Source of the DNA: Planctomycetota bacterium
Lineage (GTDB): Bacteria > Planctomycetota > Planctomycetia > Pirellulales > Lacipirellulaceae
DNA length: 64,000 nucleotides
Direction of reading: 5' to 3'
NCBI GenBank assembly: GCA_029781135.1
Contig: JAKOXH010000071.1
Coordinates: 175,825 to 239,824 of the forward strand
The notes beneath the pieces were generated by a model. It was given only the letters and a program-made list of their open reading frames with translations, was not told the origin of the DNA and did no database searches. Position numbers and translations under genes: made by a program. Numbering within the stretch: position 1 is the first letter of the stretch; the number at the start of each line of letters is the position of its first letter. Below, in pieces: positions 51,466 to 62,232 of the stretch.

Positions 51466-52416
51466 TCACATCACAAACCGCTGCACGCGGTGGTTCATTG
51501 AATCGAGCACGTGGACGCGGCCGCGGCTATCGAGGACGAGGGCCCAAGGCGTGTTGAGCTGGCCGGGCTTGCGGCCGGCGGCGCCCCAACAAGCGACGGA
51601 CTGGCCATCGAGCGTGAACTTCTGCACGCGGTGGTTGCCGAACTCACAGACGTAGATATGGCCTTTGCCATCGAGGGCGATGCAGTACGGATAATAGATT
51701 TGGCCGGGCTCACTGCCCTGCGTGCCCCAGGTCTTCATGAGTTTGCCGTTCTGGTCGAAAACTTGAATGCGATGGTTGCAGGCATCGGCCACCCAGAGTA
51801 GGCCGTCGGTGTCTAGCTCCAAATGTTGGGGTCGCATGAATTGGCCAGGATCGCTGCCGTGACCGCCCCACTGAGTAATGAACTTACCCTCCGGCGTAAA
51901 CTTCTGCACGCGATCATATTCGCCGTATTCGGAAACGTAGTAGTTGTGCGTAGAGTCGCGGACCACATCGGCAACGAGGCCGAATTCGCCGGGGCCCTGC
52001 CCCAGCGTGCCGCCAAGAGTTCGATCCTTGCGTAACTCACCGGTTGGTGTGTAGGTGAGTATGCGGTTGTAGTGCGTGTCGGCGACGAGCAGATTGCCGT
52101 CGATCGTGTCGAAGGTCAGACCGGTGGGGCGGCCGTTCGTGTGTTCTGGTGTGAGCCAGCCGTGCTGGTACGTTCCGTCGGCATCAAACACTTGAATGCG
52201 GGCCGACATATCGACGATGTAGAGGCGGTCCTGGTCGTCGATGGCGATTGCCCGCGGCTTGCTAAATTGCCCTTTGCCGGCACCCAAAGAACCCCAAACA
52301 AGTTCCGGCTGGCCCGGCGGCACACTGCCGCCGCAACCGCCCATGGTTGCGCCCAACAGACCCGCTGCTGCGAGTTTGCCGAATTGACGTCGAGTTACCT
52401 GCCGGCGTAGGGACAT
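51466..52416 (-). CDS. NHL-repeat lipoprotein with twin-arginine signal
   Basis: A 316-residue protein. The N-terminus has RRQFGKLAAAGLLGATMGGC: a Tat-like twin-arginine motif and a lipobox Cys. NHL propeller repeats follow: GQFSKPRAIAIDDQDRLYIVD, RVQKFTPEGKFITQWGG, NHRIQVFDQNGKLMKTWG and NHRVQKFTLDGQS. Such propellers bind proteins or sugars. Its 3' end is duplicated at 50576-50618. An ATG at 52437 is a possible longer start. Confidence 0.88.
   Translation of the reverse strand: MSLRRQVTRRQFGKLAAAGLLGATMGGCGGSVPPGQPELVWGSLGAGKGQFSKPRAIAIDDQDRLYIVDMSARIQVFDADGTYQHGWLTPEHTNGRPTGLTFDTIDGNLLVADTHYNRILTYTPTGELRKDRTLGGTLGQGPGEFGLVADVVRDSTHNYYVSEYGEYDRVQKFTPEGKFITQWGGHGSDPGQFMRPQHLELDTDGLLWVADACNHRIQVFDQNGKLMKTWGTQGSEPGQIYYPYCIALDGKGHIYVCEFGNHRVQKFTLDGQSVACWGAAGRKPGQLNTPWALVLDSRGRVHVLDSMNHRVQRFVM
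51468..51510. repeat. 43-base direct repeat, right copy
   Basis: The 3' end of the NHL gene that is repeated at 50576-50618 (two mismatches). Confidence 0.85.
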
Positions 52417-52674
52417 AGTGTTAACGAGGCCGATCATTCGCGAAAATCAATGATTCCAATGTTGCTGATTCTGCGGCAAATGCAACCGGCTGCGACCGGT
52501 TGGAACGCCAAAAGTTGAAATCTGACAATGATTTGCGAACTTCTTAGGTGGCCGCAAATCCTTGACCTTGCGGCGATGAAAACGATATAGTTGATGATCC
52601 ACCATGTGGGGCGTTTCCGCGACATTTTTGCGTCGGAGGTGCCCCCTGTGCGCAATGATCGCGCGGTTTCGCCC

Positions 52675-53808
52675 ATGCCACCCGTCGTTATCGATATTCG
52701 AAATGCCGAGGACTCGCGCGATGTCGTACATCGGGCGGTTCAGGCCCTGGCGGAAGGCCAACTGATAGCTATTCCAACGGAAACAGTTTATGGACTGGCA
52801 GCCAGCGCGTGCCGGCCAGATGCGGTTGAGCGGCTGCTAAAAGTCAAAGGGCGGCCAACCGGCCAGCCGATGGCCCTGGCGATCAAGAGCGCCGAAGAAG
52901 CGCCGGATTTTGTACCCGATATGTCGCCTCTGGCACGTCGGCTGGCCCGCCGCTGTTGGCCGGGACCGGTCACATTGGTTGTCGATAACGGACATCGCGA
53001 TGGGCTGATCGCCCAATTGCCGCAAGTCGTGCGTGAGGTGGTTGCACCGAATGGCTCCGTAGGCTTGCGTGTGCCGGCGAACGAGATGTCCCAAGCCGTG
53101 CTGCGGATGCTGACCGGGCCGATTGTTCTCACCAGTGCCAATCGCAGTGGTGAGCCCGATGCCGTTACGGCTCAAGAAGTCATTCGTCACTTGGATGGCG
53201 ATGTCGCCATGGTGCTCGACGACGGCCCGTGCCGTTACGGTCAGCCGTCATCCGTTGTACGAGTGAAGCACAATTCGCTTGAAATCCTGCGCGAAGGTGT
53301 GGTTGGCGAAGCCACATTGCGTCGATTGGCTGGAGTGATGGTTCTAGTAATTTGTACCGGGAACACCTGCCGCAGTCCCATGGCCGAGCTGTTGATGCGC
53401 GATGCAGTAGCCAAGAGCTTGAACTGCAAAATCGAGGAACTGGACACGCGGGGCGTTATTGTCATGTCTGCTGGGATCGCGGCAGCTCCGGGCTGCCCGC
53501 CGACATCGGAGGCTATTCAAGTAATGCGCGAGCAAGGACTGGACCTTTCGCGTCACGAGGCGCAGCCCGTTACCGAAACGTTGATCCGCCATGCGGACCT
53601 GATTTTGGCGATGACGCAGAGCCACCTGCATTCGATTGTTGATCGCTGGCCGGAAGCAGCCGGGCGAACCCACCTGTTGATGCCGGACCGTAGCGATGTG
53701 GCGGATCCGATTGGGCAATCGGTGGGTGCGTATCGCCACTGTGCGGCTCAAATTACCGCCGGTGTTAAGTGCTTTGCCGAGAGCTTGCGGAAAGAGCTTT
53801 GTGACTAG
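52675..53808 (+). CDS. Fusion of TsaC/Sua5-YrdC threonylcarbamoyl-AMP synthase and a YwlE-like low-molecular-weight phosphatase
   Basis: A 377-residue protein. Residues about 10-200 are the YrdC domain that makes threonylcarbamoyl-AMP for tRNA t6A37: GQLIAIPTETVYGLA, KVKGRPTGQPM and VGLRVPANE, TGPIVLTSANRSGEP. Residues about 220-375 are a low-molecular-weight phosphatase: VLVICTGNTCRSPMAELL, a CX5R loop whose fifth residue is Thr as in the protein-arginine phosphatase YwlE, and LLMPDRSDVADPIG with the general acid. rpiB follows after 56 bases, the same order as ywlC-ywlE-ywlF in Bacillus. The ATG at 52675 fits the family start. Confidence 0.88.
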   Translation: MPPVVIDIRNAEDSRDVVHRAVQALAEGQLIAIPTETVYGLAASACRPDAVERLLKVKGRPTGQPMALAIKSAEEAPDFVPDMSPLARRLARRCWPGPVTLVVDNGHRDGLIAQLPQVVREVVAPNGSVGLRVPANEMSQAVLRMLTGPIVLTSANRSGEPDAVTAQEVIRHLDGDVAMVLDDGPCRYGQPSSVVRVKHNSLEILREGVVGEATLRRLAGVMVLVICTGNTCRSPMAELLMRDAVAKSLNCKIEELDTRGVIVMSAGIAAAPGCPPTSEAIQVMREQGLDLSRHEAQPVTETLIRHADLILAMTQSHLHSIVDRWPEAAGRTHLLMPDRSDVADPIGQSVGAYRHCAAQITAGVKCFAESLRKELCD

Positions 53809-53864
53809 CCTGCCGACCGCATTTTCCAGGACTGTCGAACGTTTTTAGGACGTACACCGCGACC

Positions 53865-54305
53865 ATGAAAATTGCCATTGCCAGCGATCATCGAGGTTAC
53901 CATTTGAAAGAACGGGTAATCTCGCTATTGAAATCAAAGGGATATCATGTCCTAGATGAAGGACCGTCGAGCGATGCGAGCGTGGACTACCCGGACTTCG
54001 CGGCACTCGTTGCCCGGAAGGTAAGCGGTAATGAGGTCGAGCGCGGCATATTGATTTGTGGCACCGGAATCGGCATGGCCATTTCCGCCAATAAATTCCC
54101 GGGAGTTCGCGCCGCCGCTTGTGCCGACGAGGTGACGGCGGAATTGAGCCGGCGCCACAATGATCTGAACATCCTGTGCCTTTCCGGCGATTTACTCAGC
54201 GCGAGTAGCACGGAACGTGTTGTCGTAAAGTGGATGGAAACGGAATTCGAAGGTGGCAGGCACCAGCGTCGCGTTGAGAAAATCCGCCAACTCGAACAAC
54301 GGTAA
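53865..54305 (+). CDS. rpiB: Ribose-5-phosphate isomerase B
   Basis: Interconverts ribose-5-phosphate and ribulose-5-phosphate in the pentose phosphate pathway. The 146-residue sequence shows IAIASDHRGYHLKE, VDYPDFAALVARKV and the active-site loop ILICGTGIGMAISANKFPG followed by RRHNDLNILCLSG. The cysteine in ICGTGIG is the usual base of RpiB. Next to the TsaC/phosphatase fusion, with 56 bases between. Confidence 0.93.
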   Translation: MKIAIASDHRGYHLKERVISLLKSKGYHVLDEGPSSDASVDYPDFAALVARKVSGNEVERGILICGTGIGMAISANKFPGVRAAACADEVTAELSRRHNDLNILCLSGDLLSASSTERVVVKWMETEFEGGRHQRRVEKIRQLEQR

Positions 54306-54370
54306 CGACGCCTTCCGACTTGTCTTGCACTAGAGATTTCGCTCGCTTTTGAACTGGCTGTTTACCCGTC

Positions 54371-55396
54371 ATGTGGCAAGGGATCATCGGACACGACGAG
54401 GTAGTAAATCGCTTCCGCCGATCGATCGAGGCGGGGCGCCTGGCCAGCACGTATCTGTTCGTCGGGCCGCCGGGAATCGGCAAAAAACGGTTTGCGTTGG
54501 AGTTGGCTCATTCACTGCTGTGCACGAATGCGGCCGATGCAGTTTTGCAGCCCTGCGGCCAATGCGAATCGTGCCGAATGTTTGTCGCGGGCAATCATCC
54601 AGATCTAGAAGTTGTCGTCCTTCCACCAGATAAGTCGACGTTGCCCATTGAATTGTTCATTGGCGACCGCGAACATCGCAACCAGGAAGGGTTATGCCAT
54701 CGGTTGGAATTGCGTCCATTTTTTGGCCGACGTAAGGTCGCCATTGTGGACGATGCCGACCATTTTGGAATCGCTAGTGCGAACTGCTTGCTGAAGACCT
54801 TGGAGGAGCCGCCCGCGAGCGCGCTCCTGATCTTAATTGGCACCAGCCCGAGCCGACAGCTTCCGACGATCCGCTCACGCTCACAAATCGTGCGATTTCG
54901 CACACTTCCAATGGAGGATGTGGCACAGGTCCTTATCGACACTGGAGTAGCCAGCAATCGCGACGTTGCACTGCAAATTGCCCAGCTAAGTGATGGCAGC
55001 ATCGAGCGCGCCAGGCAGCTGAGTGATACCACATTGTGGGAGTTTCGCAACCGGTTGTATTCAGCGCTCCAAACCGCACGGCTCGATAGTGTGCGGCTCA
55101 CTCGACTCGTGCAACCGTTTGTCGACGAGGCGGGCAAAGAAACATCTCCACGTCGCGAGCGACTGCGAATTGTGATAGGATTTGTAATCGAGCGGTATCA
55201 GCAGTCACTGCGCTCTTCCGCCGCAAATGAAGCACGCCTGGCCACGCAAGCGCTCGATACTTGCTTATCGGCCTTGGAACAAATCGATCGCAACGCCAAC
55301 CTGGGACTAGTCATTCAAAACTGGTGTGAAGGACTAGCCGGAGGAACTATCCGAAATGCGGGAAGTCCGCTCGGATTTGCGAGCGCGCCTCACTAA
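54371..55396 (+). CDS. holB: DNA polymerase III subunit delta' (clamp loader)
   Basis: A 341-residue protein. Walker A-like FVGPPGIGKKRFALELAHS near 30-48, zinc module CGQCESC near 62-68, KVAIVDDADHFG (Walker B-like) and NCLLKTLEEPPASALLILIGTSPSRQLPTIRSR, typical of delta prime. The protein takes part in loading the sliding clamp. It follows rpiB by 65 bases and may be in the same transcript. Confidence 0.92.
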   Translation: MWQGIIGHDEVVNRFRRSIEAGRLASTYLFVGPPGIGKKRFALELAHSLLCTNAADAVLQPCGQCESCRMFVAGNHPDLEVVVLPPDKSTLPIELFIGDREHRNQEGLCHRLELRPFFGRRKVAIVDDADHFGIASANCLLKTLEEPPASALLILIGTSPSRQLPTIRSRSQIVRFRTLPMEDVAQVLIDTGVASNRDVALQIAQLSDGSIERARQLSDTTLWEFRNRLYSALQTARLDSVRLTRLVQPFVDEAGKETSPRRERLRIVIGFVIERYQQSLRSSAANEARLATQALDTCLSALEQIDRNANLGLVIQNWCEGLAGGTIRNAGSPLGFASAPH

Positions 55397-55651
55397 TTTC
55401 TTTGGTCGGGGCCCGTGATCTCAAAAAACTCTAGCCACGCAAAAAATGGCGGTAGTCGGCTTGCCCCATCGTGTGCTACAGTTGTGTAACTGCTTGGGAA
55501 AGAACGGCCCGAATCCTCAAATCGGCTCGTTTTTCAGCGTAGCGAGCAGTTTTGTCGGTTTTGTGGCGCGAGCCCTCTGCTAGAAGGTAACCGCACTCGC
55601 GCCGCAAATCTTGCGATCGTGGGAGTTCGTTTTTCGGAGGTCGGTCAGATC

Positions 55652-58153
<2,502 letters not shown>

Positions 58154-58186
58154 GCCGCCGCGTATCGCAGAAAACCAGTCCAATGC

Positions 58187-58219
58187 GCCGTCGCCGCGGC
58201 TTCACTCGCGGCGATGGCC
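58187..58219 (+). terminator. Stem-loop downstream of hppA
   Basis: GCCGTCGCCGCG pairs with CGCGGCGATGGC around an eight-base loop (one mismatch). No T-run follows, so the role as a terminator is likely but not certain. Confidence 0.5.
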
Positions 58220-58235
58220 ATGCGCCTGGAAATAT

Positions 58236-58574
58236 TCAGAACAGCACGCAGCCGATAGGTGTTTGGATGCCTTCAGGCACTCTATCGGTTAGGATTCCGT
58301 TTGGATCCTCAGCGATCTTGCCAGAATAGTGGAGTCTACCGCGTACGTTCCTTGCCCAGTCGCCACGCACGTCGACGGGGAAAGAGCGGAAATCCACGGC
58401 GCGGTTTCTTAGCATACGCAGCCCGAGTAGAATAAGAGACGGCAATATCACCTGGCCTGAGATTCTGACGACGTCAGCAAGCCGCTGAGCCTGATCCAAT
58501 AGCGCCCGATTATCGATGCACCGCGGGCAAACAAATGGGCTTACGATCCCCGATATGGCCGCATGGAAATACAC
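58236..58574 (-). CDS. Hypothetical protein, low confidence
   Basis: A 112-residue frame on the strand opposite to hppA with a protein-like pattern (VILPSLILLGLRMLRNRAVDF, then FPVDVRGDWARNVRGRLHYSG). No family was recognised. It may be a real short gene, or the remains of a larger one. The gap from the hppA stop to the tRNA holds nothing else apart from the stem-loop. Confidence 0.35.
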   Translation of the reverse strand: MYFHAAISGIVSPFVCPRCIDNRALLDQAQRLADVVRISGQVILPSLILLGLRMLRNRAVDFRSFPVDVRGDWARNVRGRLHYSGKIAEDPNGILTDRVPEGIQTPIGCVLF

Positions 58575-58602
58575 AGAAAATCCCTATTTCTTACGCCAAT
58601 TT

Positions 58603-58675
<73 letters not shown>

Positions 58676-58708
58676 CTTTTCGTTTTGCGCGGTATCGTGC
58701 GGTATCGC

Positions 58709-58951
58709 TTATTGCAGACCTCTTGGAATCGCCACTTGCGGCGCGGGCGAAATGGTCATCGGTCGTTGGGAAGTAGTGCCCGCGGGCAACGCCTTCGGTT
58801 CCCCAAGCAGCCGGCACAAGCGTCCGGCGATCACTTCTGCACAGTCATCGCCCGTGCCATGGTCTTCCGCCTTGAACAACAGCCGCCGATTGTCGTCGCT
58901 GAACGAGAACGTCCGGTTGCCGCCCGAGTGCCGGCAACAATGGAAACTCAC
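58709..58951 (-). CDS. Hypothetical small protein, low confidence
   Basis: An 80-residue frame with a GTG start, 38 bases after the stop of res. It shows SFSDDNRRLLFKAEDHG and then CAEVIAGRLCRLLGEP, and no known family. An in-frame TGA lies three codons before the GTG, so no longer start exists. Its position at the end of the restriction operon would suit an accessory gene, but this is conjecture. Confidence 0.4.
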   Translation of the reverse strand: MSFHCCRHSGGNRTFSFSDDNRRLLFKAEDHGTGDDCAEVIAGRLCRLLGEPKALPAGTTSQRPMTISPAPQVAIPRGLQ

Positions 58952-58988
58952 CTGCGGTCAACTCGGCGTGTCGAGAATTCGGCCGTGT

Positions 58989-61667
58989 TCAGCCTGTGCT
59001 AACCGCGTTCAATGCGGCCTCCAGCGTCGCCCAATTTTGATCCACCACGCGGACGAATACTCCCGTGCCATTCGACCGCCCCGCCCACAACTCTCCCACG
59101 TCGCGCTTGTGTTCTTCCTTCTTCCCTTCGGCGATATGTCCGCCCTTGTATTCCACGATGGCAACTCGGCCGTCATTGAGTTCGACAATGAAATCGGGGA
59201 AGAATCGGCCAGGGGACAGTGGCAGGCTAAATCCGCCTGCGCTTTCGTGAACCAAGTTGCGTAGCCAACGCTTCACGTTCGGATGATCGTCGATCCGTTT
59301 CGCGCATTGACGTTCTTCCTTACCCATATCGCCGATTAAATCGAAGGCGTGTTTGTGATACTCAAAAGGGCCTTCAGTGTATCGTTTGTATGGGGCGTAA
59401 TCTTGCTCGAACAACTCAAACGGCATATCGAAGGTTGTTTCCAATCGTCTTGCCGTTTTGCCCGCAAATAACAGTTCGGCTGTCTTACGAACCTGTTTTC
59501 GTCCGTGGTCGGTGATGCGATGGAATATCAAATCCGCCAGCGCATGTCGCTTGCGAACGACAATCGGAATATCAATACCGCGTTCCCCTGCCAGGTAATC
59601 GACGACGCGATTCAACCACGCCTGCGATTCCGCCGCCGCCAAACCGGCATTCTGTCCGCCCCGATGTAGTTCCCGATCCAACCAGCGCACCAACTCGGCT
59701 TTCTCCCAACGGTCGTCTTCCGCCAGCAACGTTTGCTGCCGAACAATGACTTCCTCCACGCCGCCGACGCGCACCGCTCCTTGGGTCGTCACGTCCACGA
59801 GAACATGGTCGCCGATATGTAATTCAGCCGAGAACTCGGCATCGGTAAACTTCGAGTCGCAATGATCCAGGTCCCAACTAAATTCTTCTAGTTCAATCGG
59901 TTCAAATCGCAGCAATCGCTGTCCATCGCGCACCGCCAATTGAGGCAAGCGAATTGGCTTGGCATATTCATCCAACCGCTTTGCAGCCGATCCAACTTCC
60001 CGTTCATCCTGCCAATAGCTTTCCAGGGCCGCTCGGTCCGTCGGCGAATTAAGCGCGTCGCGCAACGCTTGGGCTTCGTCGCGCGTCAATGGCTGTTGCA
60101 CGTTGATCGTTCCTGATCTGGCGTCATAACGAACCTTGGCTTGCACGGCCGCCGGCACTTGCGCCATGTTCGGTACAGCCGATACGGCAATTGACGACAA
60201 AGGCAGCAGCGCTTGCCCGTCCACGCGACGATGTACGCGCAGCACGTCGCCGATCGAACTCCGGTCGAACCCGCAACGGTTGACCATGCTGTCGGCCAGC
60301 TTTTCAGCCGTGCGGGCCACGTCTTCGCTTTGCACGATGGCATACGCCCGGTCCAATTCCGGCACACCCGTCGGCATCGCGCCAGGCATTCGCAGCACAC
60401 GGCCCAGTAGTTGTTCGACGGCCGTTTCCGTCGCCACGTTTCCGACCGACCCAAGTACGTAGGCAAACGGGCAATCCCAACCTTCCCGCAGCTTGTCCAC
60501 CGTAATGATGTAGTCCACCGGGCATTCAGGTTTGCTCAAATCTTCGTCGCCCAGTTCGTCGTTGTCCCCCGTGGCACTGCGAATTCGCTCCGGAGACACT
60601 TTCAATTGCTGAACAAGCGCTTCCTTCACCTTGTCGGCCGTATGCGTTTCGCGGGTATTGCTTCTCGGCTGCGCCTGAATGAGTGCAATCGGCCGGATGA
60701 ATCGGCCATTCGACCGCCCCCAATTCGCCGCCCTTTCGGCGAGCGCCTTCCGCTTTTCGACCGTCAGCGCCAGCACGTCCAGCCAGTTACCCCGCGACTC
60801 CAAATCCACGGGCAGCTTAATCATCCCTTCGCGCTTCAGTTGCAGCGCCGATACCGCGTGCAAAACGTTGCTCGCGTACTCATCCTGCGTCGGGTCGTGC
60901 TCTAGCTGCGGAGTGGCCGTAAATTCCAGTACGCCCAGCGGGCCAAAACGCGCCAGCGAATCGAAGGAAATCCCGGTCCGGGCATTGTGCGCCTCATCCA
61001 TGATGACGATGGGGCCACGAAGTCGAAACACATTGGCCAAGGAGAAGGTAAGGCCGCCCGTCACGGGATCGCAAACGAGCGCGCGTTCCCGCGCGTTCAA
61101 CTTCGTAAAATGATCCATTAAGTAGCCATTGTCTTCATAGACCTTTCTGGTGGCCTCATCCAGTTCACCCCGATCATTGCGAATCCGGTAGCTTTGGATC
61201 GTCGTCACGACGACAACCGCGCTCGAACCAAGTATCGCGCGATTCGCGGCTAGCGCTTCTTCGATGGTCAGCACTTCCACCGGTACGCCGCCCAGCCCTT
61301 CCCGCAATGCGGCATGGTACGGGTGTTCGCGGTTTCTTAATCCGCGTATGGTTTGGTCGCGAATCGTTGTCGATGGCGTTACCCACAGGCACAGCGGTCG
61401 ATCTTGACGCCCCAAGTGCTTGGCAATGACGCCCACCGCATGCGCCGCAATGAGTGTCTTTCCGCCCCCTGTGGGCACGCGCAAACAAACGTAGGGCACC
61501 TTGGGCAGTTGCGGCACCTCGATAAAGTCGCGCCCCGTCGCCGCGAAGTAAGCATCATGCACCGGCCGCATGGCCTTCGCGCCGATGGCCGCGCGCACGC
61601 CGTCGCAGAACCGCCCGATCGCTTCAAGTGATTCTCGCTGGTATTCCTTTAGTTCGAGTCCGCTCAT
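58989..61667 (-). CDS. Type III restriction enzyme, Res subunit
   Basis: An 892-residue protein. Helicase motifs: Walker A RVPTGGGKTLIA near 64-75, DEAH box IVIMDEAHNA near 225-234, and the motif VI region ETAVEQLLGRVLRMP. The PD-(D/E)xK nuclease lies near the C-terminus: FFPDFIVELNDGR followed by AIVEYKGGH. The Res subunit, together with Mod, translocates ATP-dependently and cuts DNA near unmethylated sites. The antitoxin gene ends 62 bases before its start. Confidence 0.93.
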   Translation of the reverse strand: MSGLELKEYQRESLEAIGRFCDGVRAAIGAKAMRPVHDAYFAATGRDFIEVPQLPKVPYVCLRVPTGGGKTLIAAHAVGVIAKHLGRQDRPLCLWVTPSTTIRDQTIRGLRNREHPYHAALREGLGGVPVEVLTIEEALAANRAILGSSAVVVVTTIQSYRIRNDRGELDEATRKVYEDNGYLMDHFTKLNARERALVCDPVTGGLTFSLANVFRLRGPIVIMDEAHNARTGISFDSLARFGPLGVLEFTATPQLEHDPTQDEYASNVLHAVSALQLKREGMIKLPVDLESRGNWLDVLALTVEKRKALAERAANWGRSNGRFIRPIALIQAQPRSNTRETHTADKVKEALVQQLKVSPERIRSATGDNDELGDEDLSKPECPVDYIITVDKLREGWDCPFAYVLGSVGNVATETAVEQLLGRVLRMPGAMPTGVPELDRAYAIVQSEDVARTAEKLADSMVNRCGFDRSSIGDVLRVHRRVDGQALLPLSSIAVSAVPNMAQVPAAVQAKVRYDARSGTINVQQPLTRDEAQALRDALNSPTDRAALESYWQDEREVGSAAKRLDEYAKPIRLPQLAVRDGQRLLRFEPIELEEFSWDLDHCDSKFTDAEFSAELHIGDHVLVDVTTQGAVRVGGVEEVIVRQQTLLAEDDRWEKAELVRWLDRELHRGGQNAGLAAAESQAWLNRVVDYLAGERGIDIPIVVRKRHALADLIFHRITDHGRKQVRKTAELLFAGKTARRLETTFDMPFELFEQDYAPYKRYTEGPFEYHKHAFDLIGDMGKEERQCAKRIDDHPNVKRWLRNLVHESAGGFSLPLSPGRFFPDFIVELNDGRVAIVEYKGGHIAEGKKEEHKRDVGELWAGRSNGTGVFVRVVDQNWATLEAALNAVSTG

Positions 61668-61729
61668 GCCGCTACGATGTCCGGTTGCATGGGTCGAGTT
61701 CTTTCCGCGCAGCGCGAATGGTTCCCGCG

Positions 61730-61969
61730 CTATTTCTGGCGCATTTCTTGACCCTCAGCATACAGGTCCAGCAGTTTACCCATCATTCGGCGTGAATCGT
61801 CTACCTTTCCGCCTGCCTGGGCGCGAAACAAACTCTCGGTCGGCACGTCCACCTCGACCGTTACCTTCACCTTTTTCAACCGCATCCGCAACTTCTCCGG
61901 CGGCGGCAGGAAGTCCGGAATGACCGTAAATTCCATTGGTTCATTAGTGTATCGGATTGGCTTCTTCAT
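61730..61969 (-). CDS. Antitoxin partner of BrnT, probably ribbon-helix-helix
   Basis: A 79-residue protein starting at ATG 61969, 26 bases inside the BrnT gene. The C-terminal half (KVKVTVEVDVPTESLFRA, then DDSRRMMGKLLDLYAEGQE) looks like a ribbon-helix-helix fold, as BrnA antitoxins have. It is called from its position next to BrnT; the sequence is more divergent than usual. Confidence 0.65.
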   Translation of the reverse strand: MKKPIRYTNEPMEFTVIPDFLPPPEKLRMRLKKVKVTVEVDVPTESLFRAQAGGKVDDSRRMMGKLLDLYAEGQEMRQK

Positions 61970-62231
61970 ACGCCTTTCGCCCCTTTCTCCAGAATCCCGC
62001 GCCAAAGATGCGGATACGCTCGCCGCGCATTGTGTAACGCACCGTCAATATGCCGGCGTCCACTCGGCCGAAACAGTAAAACCGCTCTTCTCCGCGGCTG
62101 TGCTGATCATCGCGTGCAAGAATACGCTGTGGGTCGACAAACGCCAATTGCGCTTCTTCGAAAGCCACGCCGTGGACACGCCGATTAGTCGCGTTCTTGC
62201 GCTCGTCCCATTCGAACAGCGGCTCACTCAT
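61944..62231 (-). CDS. BrnT-family toxin
   Basis: A 95-residue protein. BrnT motifs: FEWDERKNATNRRVHGVAFEEAQLAFVD, GEERFYCFGRVDAGILTVRYT and RIRIFGAGFWRKGRKAYEE, typical of RelE-like ribonuclease toxins of the BrnT family. The ATG starts one base after the Mod stop, so it is translated with mod. Confidence 0.88.
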   Translation of the reverse strand: MSEPLFEWDERKNATNRRVHGVAFEEAQLAFVDPQRILARDDQHSRGEERFYCFGRVDAGILTVRYTMRGERIRIFGAGFWRKGRKAYEEANPIH

Positions 62232-62232
62232 T

